Shown: positions 1 through 11,345, counted from the first letter of the stretch. The stretch is DNA of 64,000 nucleotides from Delphinus delphis (GCF_949987515.2 NC_082696.1:39846431-39910430); one strand, 5' to 3'. Made by a program: numbers and translations. Notes: generated from the sequence alone by a model not told the origin.

Positions 1-1079
1 AGCACCTTTATTCTGTTGACAAGATAATTATGAGAAATTGATGAGGACAGAGGTAGATAGAAAACACTGAGTTATCGAAGGTGAAAATCACAAATTTTAT
101 TGTAGCTGATCTCTACTGTTATGTGAATTTTCTCCAGCACGTGCAATAGTCCAGAGGAAAGAAATGAGAAAAAAACATTGTGGTTCTCCAGGATTGATCA
201 GAGAATTTGTTATGATTAAAGTTGGTTAGGCCATGGGATTTGTGAATATTTCTAAAAGAAGAAATGAAATTTAGACTGGATAGGGAAGGAAATGAAATCA
301 AGGAGGGATAATAGTCTCAACATTAAATTATGTTGAGTTTAGAGCAGGATTAGTAGGTCCAGCTGTAGGAGGAGGAAGTTGAGTCAGAGAAGGAATTGCA
401 ATATTTCAAAAATTTAGGGGTGTAGGTGTTAAGGGTAATAATGATTCCCAGGTTTATTGCTCATTGTCGAGTAAGGTGAATGGTAAACTCTATAGGAGTA
501 GCTACATCTTCTGCAGATGGAGCACAGAATATGCTGAGAATCAGGCCTAAGACTTAATTATAAGGGAAGTAGAGCTTCAGAGAATGCTTTCTTTTCAACC
601 CTGCAAGTCTTCTATATCAAGGTCAAGACTCTTTTGGGAAGATATGGAATCTTGAGATTTGGGATGGGGATATCTGGGTCAACACAATTGGAAACCTTGA
701 GTCCTTGCGTTCCCTGAACTCTCTGAACCTATGGAAGTGGCCCACTCTTCCTTTTTGAAGACTAGCACACCACCTCATTTTGAAGATGATATAGGCAACG
801 AACATTATCCTCCATTTCTCTGCTTCTCAAGTATCAATATAACTCAAGCAGGGTAATTGTGGGCTTACTCTGTAAGAGAAAGGACTTAGCCAACGTGTAC
901 CAGCAGGAGTCTGGAGAATATATGTGGGCCTGGATTCTGGGGATAACTGAATCAAGAGAGAATAGAACATTAGGTTAAATGCGTAGTTTATTGACATGGA
1001 AGTACTCTCTTTTGATATAAGATTTAGCACTGTCAAGGACCCTGGGAAATGCTACTAAAATGCAGCTAAGCTGACTCTT
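1..1079. other. Unassigned AT-rich sequence, possible ERV-L continuation
   Basis: No exon, RNA gene or repeat boundary can be supported here. Reading frames are short and interrupted on both strands. The sequence directly downstream looks like the internal part of an ancient ERV-L retrovirus, so some of this stretch may be a more 5' and more decayed part of that element, but I cannot show it. Confidence 0.4.
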
Positions 1080-1433
1080 AGAAACTTAGAGAAGGCAATG
1101 GTCCACACTAAATGATCTAGAAATGCCAGAGTTGCCATGGCAGATAATGGAAGAAGAAATCAAAAGACACAGAGAAGTGAGCATGCTAGAGAAATGTACT
1201 CTGTGAGTACAGAGGCCTCTCCATTTCCCAAAGCAGTAAGAAATGTTCTGGTGAAAGGAACCAATATCACTGAGAATCTTTGTGGCGCTCCTCTGTAGAT
1301 CACAGCTGATGATAGATGGTGTTACAGAACTGGGCTCCCTAATAGCAATGGAAATGATAGGATTCTGAAATAATAGAGATCAGGTTATAGCACTTAACCA
1401 TCTGAAGCAAAGTAACAAGTGGCAAGGTCTGAG

Positions 1434-1460
1434 GCGTGTGTGTGTGTGTGTGTGTTTGTG
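1434..1460. repeat. (TG)n microsatellite
   Basis: About 13 TG dinucleotides, interrupted once near the right end (tgtttgtg). It lies inside the presumed ERV-L internal region. Confidence 0.9.
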
Positions 1461-1947
1461 TACTGACTCACAGAGATCATTACAAATGGTTATAGAACAT
1501 GACATCCCTAGAGGTGAATTTAAATCCTACAACAATTCATTGGTTCAGTATGTCAATGAAATTTTTACCTAGAAAGTGGTCTGTGGCCTGCTGGGGGCAA
1601 CCCCTCCAAAGTACAGGACAAATTATTACATCTCATAATTCTTAAAACCTGGGCATAATGCTCTGGCCCATTCATAAGTGACTGGAAAATGTTAGCTTTC
1701 ACTGAGGCACAGAGTGGGTCCAGGATGGAATCAAAACATATTCTGGGTATGTGTTTATATTTCCTGTCACTGAACCTTAGCCAACATCACTAGTCATGAT
1801 ACACTGACACGATATTCCACATAACATCACATGGGACATCACTTTGCAGCAAAGAAAGTGCAACATTACTGCACATGTTGTCTACCAAGAAGCTGCTGAC
1901 CTTACAGAGCAATGGAATAGCATTTTAAAGCGGCAGCTGAGGCACTC

Positions 1948-1957
1948 AAATGAATAC
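1948..1957 (+). repeat. Target-site duplication, left copy (L1 at 1958-3359)
   Basis: The 10-mer aaatgaatac lies just before the first L1-like sequence. It recurs at 3360-3369 directly after the L1 A-rich tail, marking an L1-mediated insertion into the flanking ERV-L-like DNA. Confidence 0.75.
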
Positions 1958-3359
1958 ACATACAGTGGAGAAAAGACAGCCTGTTCAATAAGTGGTGCTG
2001 AGAAAACTGGACAGCTACGTGTAAAAGAATGAAATTAGAACACTACCTAACACTATACACAAAAATAAACTCCAAATGGATTAAAGACCTAAATGTAAGA
2101 CCAGACACTATAAAACTCTTAGAGGAAAACATAGGAAAAACACTCTTTGACATAAACTACAGAAAGATCTTTTTTGACCCACCCCCTAGAGCAATGAAAA
2201 TAAAAGCAAAAATAAACAAATGGGATTTAATTAAACTTAAAAGCTTTTGCACAGCAAAGGAAGCCATAAACAAGAGAAAAAGACAACCCTCAGAATGGGA
2301 GAAAATATTTGCAAATGAAACAACAAAGGATTAATCTCCAAAATATACAAATAGCTCATGGAGCTCAATATCAAAAAAACAAACAATCCGGTTAAAAACT
2401 GGGCGGAAGACCTAAACAGACATTTCACCAAGGAAGACGTACACATGGCCAAGAGGCACATGAAAAGATTCTCAACATCACTAAGTATTAGAGAAATGCA
2501 AATCAAAACTACAATGAGGTATCACCTCACACCTGTCAGAATGGCCATTATCAAAAAATCTAGAAACAATAAATGCTGGAAAGAGTGTGGTGAAAAGGGA
2601 ACCCTCCTTTACTGTTGGTGGGAATGTAAATTGATCCAACTACTATGGAAAACAGTATGGAGGTTCCTTAAAAAACTAAAAATAGAAATACCATATGACC
2701 TAGCAATCCCACTACTGGACATATACCTTGAGAAAACCATAATTAAAAGAGACGTGTCACAATGTTCATTGCAGCACTATTTACAATAGCCAGGACATGG
2801 AACCAATCTAAATGTCCATCGACAGATGAATGGATAAAGAAGACATGGCACATATATACAATGGAATATTATTCAGCCATAAAAAGAAATGAAATTGAGT
2901 TATTTGTAGTGAGGTGGATGGACCTAGAGTCTGTCATACAGAGTGAAGTAAGTCAGAAAGAGAAAAACAAATACTGTATGCTAACATGTATATATGGAAT
3001 TTAAAAAAATGGTACTGATGAACCTAGTTGCAGGGCAGGAATAAAGATGTAAACATAGAGAATGGACTTGAGGATATGGGGTGGGAGGGGGAAGCTGGGA
3101 GGAAGTGAGAGAGTGGCATTGACATATATACACTACCAAATGTAAAACAGATAGCTAGTGGGAAGCAGTAGCATAGCACAGGGAGATCAGCTCGGTGCTT
3201 TGTGACCACCTAGAGGGGTGGGATAGGGAGAGTGGGAGGGAGCTCAAGAGGGAGGGGCTATGGGGACATATGTATGCATATGGCTGATTCACTCTGGTTT
3301 ACAACAGAAAGTAACACAGTATTGTGAAGCAATTATACTCCAATAAAGACCTATTAAAA
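1958..3359 (+). mobile_element. 5'-truncated L1 retrotransposon (ORF2 C-terminus plus 3'UTR)
   Basis: This is a typical 5'-truncated L1 insertion. It opens inside the C-terminal third of ORF2 and runs to the 3'UTR, with AATAAA at 3342-3347 and a short A tail. The ORF2 remnant is split over at least three frames: about 1960-2334, 2358-2745 and 2762-3004. Recognisable pieces include the cysteine-rich zinc-knuckle-like region ([15 protein letters not shown], encoded near 2590-2632) and the motif around WIKKTWHIYTMEYYSAIK. A 10-bp duplication flanks the copy. It cannot encode an active enzyme. Close matches elsewhere in the window are the minus-strand L1 at 43950-51094 and the fragment at 38906-39588. 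Confidence 0.92.
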
Positions 3360-3369
3360 AAATGAATAC
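3360..3369 (+). repeat. Target-site duplication, right copy (L1 at 1958-3359)
   Basis: A second copy of aaatgaatac follows the A-rich tail and matches 1948-1957. Confidence 0.75.
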
Positions 3370-4135
3370 TATACACTCAAAGGTGTGTATATATCATTAC
3401 AGGGATGTGGATTCAAGAGACCAGGAACCAAGACGTGAAAGTAGGAATGGCCCAACTTATCACTATTCCCAGTAACCCATTTGGGGAATTTGTGCCTCCC
3501 AACCCCACGTTTTAGGTTCTGAGGAGCTAGAGCTCTTGTTTCCCAGAGGGGGAGGATGCATCTACCACGAGACACAGCATGAATCTTATTAAATTTCAAG
3601 CTGTGTATGTTCCCTGGTCCCTTCAAGTGTCTTGTGGTAAGAGAACAGCAAGCAAGGAAATAAGTTAGTCTGCTGGCAAGGATAATTAACCCTGATCACC
3701 ATGGAGAGGAAAGGCTGTTTTTGTATGGTGGCCAGAAGAATACACTTGGCTTCCAGGTGTCCCTTGAGGACACCTTTTGGTATACATTGGCAAGCTTTGA
3801 TGATATGTGTACAAGTGGAGCAGTTATGGTTTGAGAAGGGCATGGTGACCAGGGACTCAGACCCTTCAGGGGCAAAACTCTTGTTCACTCCACCAGGTAA
3901 ACCACCTATATCAGCAGTGTTCTAGCTGAGGGTGAGGGGAATCTAGAGTGGATTACAGAAGAGGGAGAGGATGCGTATTGATGGTGGCTATAAGATCAGA
4001 AGCAGTAGTGGAGGCTATATTTTTTCCCCACTAACTTTTCAATTTTAAGTTTTGCCAGTGAAAGAGAACATTTGAGCTGTTCTCAATTGGGCAAACTTAT
4101 TTTACAAAGTAATTGGATCCAGTTTGTGCAAAGGA
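3370..4135 (+). mobile_element. ERV-L-like internal region with dUTPase-like relic (part 2)
   Basis: This is the continuation of the ancient retroviral element beyond the inserted L1. The stretch from about 3500 to 4040 resembles the end of pol in ERV-L elements, which carry a dUTPase domain there. Only interrupted frames remain; the longest plus-strand piece is 3701-3925. No env-like sequence separates it from the LTR that starts about 100 bp downstream, which fits the ERV-L family, known to lack env. The copy is dead: stops and indels break the frame several times. Family naming is from general recognition and is not confirmed by alignment. Confidence 0.55.
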
Positions 4136-4599
4136 TGTACTGTAGTAGATACTGTGGTACACTGCTCAGGTCCCTCCTTCATGGCTTAGCCACTTATTTC
4201 CCTAGCTGTCAGGTATATTGGCTGCTTTTGGCTCACAGTTGAGTCCCTCTCTAGCAATTGCCTTCAACCAAAAGGACTTCCTTTGCAAAAGATTGTGCTG
4301 CTTCCTTGGGAGCACCCCTGTTATCCAATGACTAGTCATTGTGGGGTTTCAAGGACCTTAGTATTTTTCCCTCAATTCTGGGCACATATGAAAAGTCATC
4401 GTAGCTCTAGAACATCCTGTGTGACCTTCTAAGTCCCCTGTTGTCACTGTGACACAATTTATCAATAAATTCCCTTTCTGCCCAATTCTACTTCCTTTGC
4501 TTCCTTACAAATCTCATTACCAAGAGCACTCTTCAAGAAAGTATCTACATGTGAATTCCTGTCTCAGAGTCTGTTCCCTGGGGAACCCATACTAAAACA
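4136..4599 (+). mobile_element. Probable ERV-L 3' LTR
   Basis: A segment of about 460 bp starts with TG and ends with CA. It follows the dUTPase-like relic, carries an AATAAA at 4464-4469, and ends in a phrase typical of old mammalian ERVL-class LTRs (ctcagagtctgttccctgg at 4563-4581). These features fit the 3' LTR of the upstream provirus. No matching 5' LTR is in the window, which begins inside the element. The exact left edge is uncertain by a few bases. Confidence 0.5.
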
Positions 4600-5262
4600 A
4601 TTATGGATTTGAAAAGGTGAGTACATATGCTCTTAAGAGGCTACTCTAGAAGTCCGGAATGGTCTTCTTGTTTATGTTGCATCTGTCTTCTTCCTGACTT
4701 CCAAATATGGTTTCAGTATAACTTTTTTTTTCTGAAATATTACTACAATATCAGAGTGTAAATTTAGGATATAGAGAAAATAATATTAAAATAGATTTAT
4801 TTTATACAGAAATTGAGACTAATTATTTAGGGATTATTTGTGTAGAAAGTTAGGTAGAGATGCTTAATAAGCAAGACTACCCGATATGTAGCACAGGTCC
4901 AGGCACATCGTGGATGGTCTATAAATGTTTGTTAAGTGGATAGGTAAATGAGATTTTTAGTAGACCATTATAATTCTCATACTGTTACTAATGTCCAAGT
5001 TAGGTGTGGTATTTAGAACAACAGTAACTCATCAGAAGATTCAGTCATTTTTAGTTGTTTAACTTCCTTGAAACTTTGTTTCTTTGTCAGTACAATGCCT
5101 GCCTTCAAGTAGATTACAATTTAACTCAGCCTTGAAGGCAAATTATAATTTTTCCACATCTATTTCTTATGTGATATGATGACAAATGGAATAATCAACT
5201 GAGAGAATACTGTTATTTGCTTAATGAGTACCTTTCTCTTTTAGTATAATTTTTTCCTCCAA
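4600..5262. other. Unassigned, with a short L2-like 3' end (about 4870-4955, +)
   Basis: Most of this stretch shows nothing recognisable. Around 4900-4945 the string 'caggcacatcgtggatgg' followed by 'tctataaatgtttgtt' looks like the 3' end of an L2 LINE on +. A very weak MIR-like stretch follows at about 5040-5110. Confidence 0.4.
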
Positions 5263-5360
5263 AGTTTATTATTTTTTTATTTTATTGTTTATTTTTATTG
5301 AGGTATAGTTGATGAACAATATTATATAAGTTTCAGGTGTACAAAATAGTGATTCACAAT
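5263..5360 (-). mobile_element. L1 3'-end fragment (old), antisense
   Basis: A T-rich stretch is followed by 'attgaggtatagttgatg' and 'gtttcaggtgtac', the complement of the 3' end of older mammalian L1 families. Only the last ~100 bp is present and no coding sequence is included. Confidence 0.6.
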
Positions 5361-6324
5361 TTTTAAAGTGGTATTATTTTAATTTTTGTTTTCCTACAAT
5401 GCAGCTTATATTAAGTATATTTCTATTCAAATTATGAATCTGTGGGTTCTTTCAAAGTTCATTTTTGTACTAAATCATTCATGGGAAAAACATCAAACAT
5501 ATATTCAATTAGAAAATAATTAAATTGTTAACCACGAGTTTTGGCAGATTTCCAATTTTGCTTTAGTTATTTTGAGGTCACATTTGTAATTATTAAGCTT
5601 TAAATATGGCTACAGTCAGCAAAAACAACTGATTTAATCAACTGTGATCATAGATCAAAATATTCATGCCTCAAACCTTTTATATGTATAGCTGAATGGG
5701 GAAAAAGTATATTTTTATTCACTGGAAATAGAGTTCCTTTTAGGAAAGGAATTATCTTTGCTTAGAAAAACAAAGGTAAGTGATTTGGTAACGAGATTAG
5801 AAGGAAAGACATCAGGGAAATGAGACTGAAGGAGTTTTTTTTTAATGCTAGAGCATAATTACTCTGTATAAAAAAATATCAGATGGCAGCATTTTGGGTC
5901 TTGAGAGTAGTAATGAAAGGAGAAGAGAGATGGAATCAATCAACATGGAAGAACTGTCCAAAGGACTTTAATAAACAATGATACTGAATGTGAAGTTGTC
6001 TCTTTGCTGTGATATTACTTCTTGCTCTCCAGTTAGCTGAACTTTCTCTAGGGTATGGCCTTTCAACACATGAAATGGAGTTTCTTTTTGTGAAACCTAA
6101 AGAGGAGGGGATGAGTTCCTCATTTTTAGCTAGTCCAGAATGGACAGAAAAAAACTTCATGACATAGAATCAAGACTAAAAATTCAATAGACATAGAAAA
6201 TTACAGCCAGAGGTGGCTCTGGGAAAATACCTGGGCCTTCAGTCCATTCTTATTTAGATTCTGGGAGGTAAAGTAAACCAAGCTGACTCTGTGTTACACA
6301 TGATTTGATCTCAAGGTGTTCAGC
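5361..6324. other. Unassigned AT-rich sequence
   Basis: No coding region or recognisable repeat. Short open frames such as 5936-6160 (-) show no family features and look like chance. Confidence 0.4.
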
Positions 6325-6500
6325 AATCATTTCTGTAGTACTAGCTGTATGACTTACGTCAAGTAACTTCACTACTCTGTCTCTGTTTGTTCATCTATGA
6401 AAATGAAAGAAAAACAGGGCCTACCTAAATGGGTTGCTCCAATGAGAATTAAATGTTAAATATTTTCCTTGTAGTTGTTACTATTAATATTGATATTGTT
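6325..6500 (+). mobile_element. MIR-like SINE fragment
   Basis: The order 'ctagctgtatgacttacgtc', 'aagtaacttcactactctg', a 'tctctgtttgttcatctatg' stretch and then an A-rich part matches the layout of the MIR core and 3' region. It is heavily diverged. Confidence 0.5.
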
Positions 6501-6779
6501 TCTCTTTGTTCTTTCTTCATTTTTTTCATTCCTAGGAAACAGCATTATTGTAATAGACCAGTTAAAGATGATTAGGATTTACGGGCATGGAGATGGAGAG
6601 TTAAAGTGGGTACATGTAGAATTAATCTTTTTCTTCCCCTGTTCATCCAAAATCAACCATCAGCTGGAAAGCTCTACTAAGGTGTCCTTCAGATACCTCA
6701 ACATACATTCAAAATTAAATCTATTTTCTTTTCTCCCTAAAACTAGCTTCTGATCTGTCATTTTAAATTACATTTAGTA

Positions 6780-7480
6780 ACAACAGCAGCACAAATTGCA
6801 TCTTGTCACTCAAGTCGAAACCATAGTCTTCCGTATTCCTTTTCCCTCCCATTTCCTACCCACATCTAATAAGTTAATGGTGTCCAGACTCTTGATCTTC
6901 TTACTTAATAAAATATACTAAGCAACCACTCCAAAATGAGTTAATTTAGGTATTATTTACATGTATCATCAATCCATATATTAAATGTAAGGAAAGCCTA
7001 TTTTTTCTGTTTTAAGATAAAAATTAAAGTTCTAATATTTATTGCCCACAACCAACATATCGTCATGTTAAATCCTGCTAATTCTACTGCTGAAGTATTT
7101 GTTTAATTGATCTCCTCTCATTTCTTACCTCTTTTCACACTCTAGTTCAGACCCCATTTGCCTAGACTGCTGCAAATGACCCTGTTTGTGGTTTCTTGAC
7201 TCTGCATGTGTCTTCCTCAAATCTTCACAGGTATTATATTCTATTTCAATATTTTATTCAAGCTCTACAACTAAACCTGTTTTACTCCCCCACATAAAAC
7301 CTTTCATTGCCTATAGGATAAAACTAAGCTCTATTTAAAGCTTTCCATGATCTATATCCCTTTCTAGCTTGATGTGTTACCATTCCATTCTTTACATTTT
7401 AATTTTCAGCACAAAATGCTGTACCTTATTAACTCACTTCTTTCTCACCTCTATTCCTTTGTGTATTTTCAGTGCCTCTT
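6780..7480 (+). mobile_element. L2 LINE fragment (decayed)
   Basis: The stretch follows the layout of the L2 3' half in sense orientation: a 'tagactgctgcaaatgacc' segment near 7163, then 'cctttcattgcctataggat', 'aaaactaagctc' and 'ctttccatgatctatat'. No open frame survives. Boundaries are approximate. Confidence 0.6.
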
Positions 7481-8459
7481 TTTTTATCCCCACCCTCCCT
7501 CTTACTACATTTATTTTTCTGATAATCTCTACTTATTCTTTTAGGGTCAGATTGGGTGTTGGCATCATTCAAAATGCATTTTCTCTGACTACTGGGATTA
7601 GAGATCCACATAAATCTTAATATCCTTGGATAGCTCCACCATTTTGGAAATGAGTGTAGTGGGAAGAACATGCCCAATTACATTGATTAGTCTCACCCTA
7701 AATATACAACTACAACTTTCAAGTGCACTCTTAAAATCATAGTGGTTGCTCCTAGTTATTCACTCTCTTAATTTCTTGGATATTATTTGACAGTCTTCTC
7801 TTTGCCAATCCCCAGCACCATTCAGTCCATTCTGCATTTCAGCAAATGACGCAAATCTTATTCATTAAAAATAGATGCAAATGGAAGTGAAATTTCACAC
7901 ACTCTCACCACCCTATTTGTCAAGGTACCGAGCATCTGTTACCACAGCAAATACTGTGCCTTCTCACTTGTTACCACAGATGAACTATTCATGTTCTTAT
8001 TTAAAGCTAATTCCTCTTCTTGTGCACTAGATTCCATGCCTCTATTGTCTGCTCAAGGATGTTGCTCCAACAATATTATTTTGTCTGTCTTACATCATCA
8101 TTTTCCTCTCTACTATATTATTTTCATTACCATAGAAACACCCTATCATTTCCCCCAAATCAAAAAACAAAACAAAACTTATTAGCTATTGATGATATTA
8201 AGGACTTGATGTAAATTTTGTTTGAGGTGACAATGATATTATGGTTATGCTAAAAAGTCCTAGTCACTTGGAAATATATACTGAAATATTTTTAGGTGAA
8301 ATGATATGATGCTTAAGATATGCTTTAAGAATATGGGAAGAGAGATGAAATAAGATTAGCAAAATGTTGATAATTTTCAAAACTGGATGATGGGTACTAT
8401 ACTATGCTCTGTACTTTAGAGCTTTTATAAATTTTGTATTAGATTATTTTATCAATGAG
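7481..8459. other. Unassigned, with a possible old L1 3'UTR relic at 8220-8450
   Basis: Nothing coding is supported. From about 8220 to 8450 the text ('gaaatgatatgatgcttaag', 'actggatgatgggtactat', 'actatgctctgtac') resembles a common mammalian repeat that I associate with old L1 3' ends, in sense orientation. I could not fix its family. Confidence 0.35.
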
Positions 8460-8985
8460 TTGTAAGAGGTTTTTTGTTGCCGTTTTGTTTTTTACATATT
8501 TTGGATACAAGCCCTTTATCACATATCAATTTTGCAAATATTTTCTCCATGTTTATGGTTTGTTTTTTTCCTTTACTTAATGAGTTTTTTGAAGAAGTAA
8601 ATTTGTTAAATTTGATGAAGATAAATTTATCAATATTTTCTTTTTGGTTTGTGCTTTGTGTATCTTACCTAAAAAATATTTGACTAAAGGTCACAAAAGT
8701 TTTCTTCTACGTTGTCTTCCAGAAGTTTTATAGTTAGAGGTCTCACAATTGGGTCTGTGATACATTTAGGGTTAATGATGGTATCTGTTAGGAAGTTTGA
8801 ATTGAAGTTCATTTTCACATATAGATGTCCAATTTTTCCAACACCATTTGTTGAAAAGACTATCCTTTTTCCACTGAATTACTTGGGCACTTTCATTTAA
8901 AATCAGTTCATCATATATGTTCATCTATTTATGAACTCTTTATCTTTTATTCATTGATCTCTATGTTTACCCTTAGTTACTATCA
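8460..8985 (-). mobile_element. Old L1 ORF2 fragment, antisense
   Basis: The plus strand reads as the complement of L1 ORF2. Recognisable phrases include 'ggatacaagccctttatcac', 'gcaaatattttctccatg', 'ttcaacaccatttgttga'-type text near 8837-8856 and 'catatagatgtccaattttt'. It covers the late RT to C-terminal part. Multiple indels leave no usable frame. It is more diverged than the L1 copies at 1958 and 43950. Confidence 0.75.
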
Positions 8986-8986
8986 C

Positions 8987-9071
8987 TTTTTTTTCTTTCT
9001 TTTTTTTTTTTGCAGTACGCAGGGCTCTCACTGTTGTGGCCTCTCCCGTTGCGGAGCACAGGCTACGGATG
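8987..9071 (-). mobile_element. Truncated CHR-type SINE, antisense
   Basis: A T-rich run is followed by 'gcagtacgcagggctctcac' and 'tgttgcggagcacaggct'-like text, the complement of the SINE 3' body. Only the last ~70 bp and the tail remain. At the break point a 17-bp unit is present twice (9064-9097). The head with the Pol III promoter is missing. Confidence 0.8.
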
Positions 9072-9097
9072 CATGATCTTTACGGATGTATGATCTT
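9064..9097. repeat. 17-bp tandem duplication at the SINE truncation point
   Basis: Two copies of tacggatgYatgatctt lie head to tail at 9064-9080 and 9081-9097 and differ only at the Y position. The first copy overlaps the end of the truncated SINE. Confidence 0.85.
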
Positions 9098-9289
9098 TCT
9101 AACACCAAAAGGGGAGAACTCTCTCATTATAAATATAAAATACTAAGATGCCCTTGAAGGAGTTTTAATCTTCAGGAAGTGGGCTTTCTTAAATGGGCTC
9201 TTCCAGAGGTGGTAGTGCCGGAATTAGGGAAAAGAGCAGAAAAGTAAGTAAAGTTTGTTGCTATGCAGTCAGGCCAAGAAATTCAGTAT

Positions 9290-9302
9290 AAAACTTCAAA
9301 CT
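9290..9302 (+). repeat. TSD, left copy (SINE at 9303-9506)
   Basis: The 13-mer aaaacttcaaact directly precedes the SINE head and is repeated after the A tail at 9507-9519. Confidence 0.9.
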
Positions 9303-9506
9303 GGGCTTCCCTGGTGGTGCAGTGGTTGACAGTCCGCCTGCCGATGCAGGGGACACGGGTTCGTGCCCCCGTCCGGGAGGATCCCACGTGCCGTGGAGCG
9401 GCTGGGCCCGTGAGCCATGGCCGCTGAGCCTGCGCGTCCGGAGCCTGTGCTCTGCAACGGGAGAGACCACAACAGTGAGAGGCCCGCGTACCGCAAAAAA
9501 AAAAAA
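9303..9506 (+). mobile_element. CHR-type tRNA-derived SINE, full length
   Basis: The element starts with 'gggcttccctggtggtgcag', has an A-box-like motif (tggtgcagtgg) and a B-box-like motif (gggttcgtgcccc, 9358-9370), and ends in an A run. Such SINEs are transcribed by Pol III and copied by L1 machinery. The copy is flanked by a perfect 13-bp duplication, which points to a fairly recent insertion. The GC-rich body creates long spurious frames on both strands that should not be read as genes. Confidence 0.95.
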
Positions 9507-9519
9507 AAAACTTCAAACT
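9507..9519 (+). repeat. TSD, right copy (SINE at 9303-9506)
   Basis: The 13-mer aaaacttcaaact follows the A run. Its first A's merge with the tail. Confidence 0.85.
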
Positions 9520-10381
9520 CAGTAAGTCTCACACAGTTCATACTAAACTCCTCTAATTGCCAGTGAATAGTACACTCCGGTATAGAAAACCAGAAAGGTC
9601 ATGCTAAATTACATAGGTCCATGCTGTTCCGTAAATTTACTGCACCTTGCATCTCTGCCTTGTGTCTGCAGTGCAGTTTTCTGAACTTTGCTCAACTTTA
9701 CCACCTACTGGTTATTCGATTCTAATCAGTAGAAGCAAATATTCGTGTAACTTGACCTTCAGCAAACTGCAAGAAGACTAGAAGGGCAAGAGAATTTAGA
9801 GAGGAAATAAAATAGTGATCATGTCTTGTAAATGACGGGAATAGATGTAATTTTTTTTAATTTTAACTGGGGAAGGGAGTAAATTATAAAAAGAAATTGG
9901 CTTTTAAGTTCAAAAAAACTATGTTATGGTCCTGGAAAATGTCCATGAATTCAGTTTTTCATGAATTCTGTATATTTAGACTAGTTGTAAACATGTTACC
10001 ATAGTAGTAAAGCTTCTTTTAAAAAGGGGACGGGGAGGAATCACTATCTATAATTCCAGGGCTAGGAGAAAACTCAAGGGAAATTACAATGGTTCTTTTT
10101 CTTTCAATCTTTTAAATCCCACCCTTAGACAAATTCTTTTACCTAGAACACCTGAGAAGAATGCATGGAGAACTATCTTGGTGCCTCTTGACCTTCACAA
10201 TCCTGAAAACGCATACAGCTGTCAACGTTCTCTAGGAAAGGAGTGTTTGAAATGTAAGATAGAGGGAAAGAAAGAGACAGGAAAATGGAAAGGCAGAAGA
10301 GGAGGCTTGTTGGTAAAAGACAAAGTTTGCACTTGATTAACTCATTTCCCTGTCAGCTCCTTACCTTGGTTCTCTTCTGAC
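9520..10381. other. Unassigned sequence
   Basis: Nothing coding or repetitive is recognised between the SINEs at 9303 and 10397. There is a purine-rich patch at 10250-10310. Confidence 0.4.
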
Positions 10382-10396
10382 CCCCATAGTACTCTT

Positions 10397-10703
10397 TTTT
10401 TTTTTTAAAGAAGATGTTGGGGGTAGGAGTTTATTTATTTATTTTTGCTATGTTGTGTCTTCATTTCTGTGCGAGGGTTTTCTCAGTTGTGGCAAGCGGG
10501 GGCCGCTCGTCATCATGGTGCGTGGGCCTCTCACTGTTGTGGCCTCTCTTGTTGCGGAGCACAGGCTCCAGACGCACAGGCTCAGTAGTTGTGGCTTACG
10601 GGCCTAGTTGCTCTGCAGCATGTGGGATCCTCCCAGACCAGGGCTCGAACATGTGTCCCCTGCATTAGCAGGCAGATTCTCAACCACTGCACCACCAGGG
10701 AAG
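10397..10703 (-). mobile_element. Long CHR-type SINE, antisense
   Basis: Read on the minus strand it starts with 'ggggcttccctggtggtgca', has a B-box-like segment at about 10640-10652 and ends in an A-rich tail of mixed composition (T-rich on plus at 10397-10450). It is about 100 bp longer than the 200-bp copies in the window, with an extra segment near the tail, so it belongs to an older or different subfamily. The duplication ccccatagtactcttt flanks it at about 10382-10396 and 10704-10719. Confidence 0.9.
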
Positions 10704-10719
10704 CCCCATAGTACTCTTT

Positions 10720-11254
10720 AATCTTCTCTTTTCCTACCCCTGTCAACACTGGCTTCCAGGGAGATTCACAAATCAGTTTCTTCAACTCTGAGGTGAAAAG
10801 AAGTTAAATTGTTACTCTTTTCAAATTATATTGGCATACTTAAGCCTAAACTATAATTGTGGAATAAAAGATTTGTCTTCTGTTAAAGGAGTTTTACGCA
10901 TCAGCAGGCAACTGGTGCAAAGTTTATTATCTGGGATGTTGTGCAGCAATATGAAACTATATACTTCAAAAAGAAGACTGATTTGAATCCTACATGGATT
11001 TACCTTAAAGTTTCATGAATGCATATAAAACTATTATCTGCTCTGATGTAATTGCCATTTGTAATACCAATTAGGGATTTTAAAGATCATCAATAAGTAA
11101 AATTTAAAAAATTAAATTAAATTAAATTAAATTCCACGGTGTGAAAACTGCCATTTGAAGAGGAGATTTTAGCATCTCTGAAGTCTTTTGCTTGTGTATT
11201 GTGAAATTTTATCCATTCTTTTGGTAAGAGAGGGATAAGGAATGAGAATGTTGG
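10720..11254. other. Unassigned, with an (ATTAA)n stretch
   Basis: No gene or larger repeat is recognised. The only clear structure is the pentanucleotide repeat listed separately. Confidence 0.4.
11111..11133. repeat. (ATTAA)n microsatellite
   Basis: About 4.6 perfect copies of the pentamer ATTAA. Confidence 0.9.
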
Positions 11255-11345
11255 TTTTCCTAAGTGTCTGCTCTGTGCTAGATACTCTCATAGACACTTT
11301 CGTATATAATTTTTTTTTACTCTAATAATTACTTCTTTTTTTAAA
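11255..11345 (-). mobile_element. MIR-like fragment, antisense
   Basis: 'gtgtctgctctgtgctagat' followed by 'cactttcgtatataat' and 'ctctaataattact' resembles the complement of the MIR 3' region. It is short and diverged. Confidence 0.45.

Larger units (their letters stand above)
1080..1957 (+). mobile_element. ERV-L-like internal region, decayed (part 1, upstream of an L1 insertion)
   Basis: This stretch has the general look of the pol-side internal region of the ancient mammalian ERV-L family, but it is full of stops and indels and no open frame remains. Support is partly contextual. The segment ends at the left copy of a 10-bp target-site duplication, and beyond the inserted L1 the sequence continues into a dUTPase-like relic and an LTR, as expected for the 3' half of such an element. 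A TG microsatellite lies inside it. The retroviral assignment of this part alone is tentative. Confidence 0.45.

Noticed and set aside
9303..9370. tRNA gene in the SINE head
   Set aside because: A-box-like and B-box-like motifs are present, but the head does not form a complete cloverleaf with paired acceptor ends; it is a tRNA-derived retroposon.
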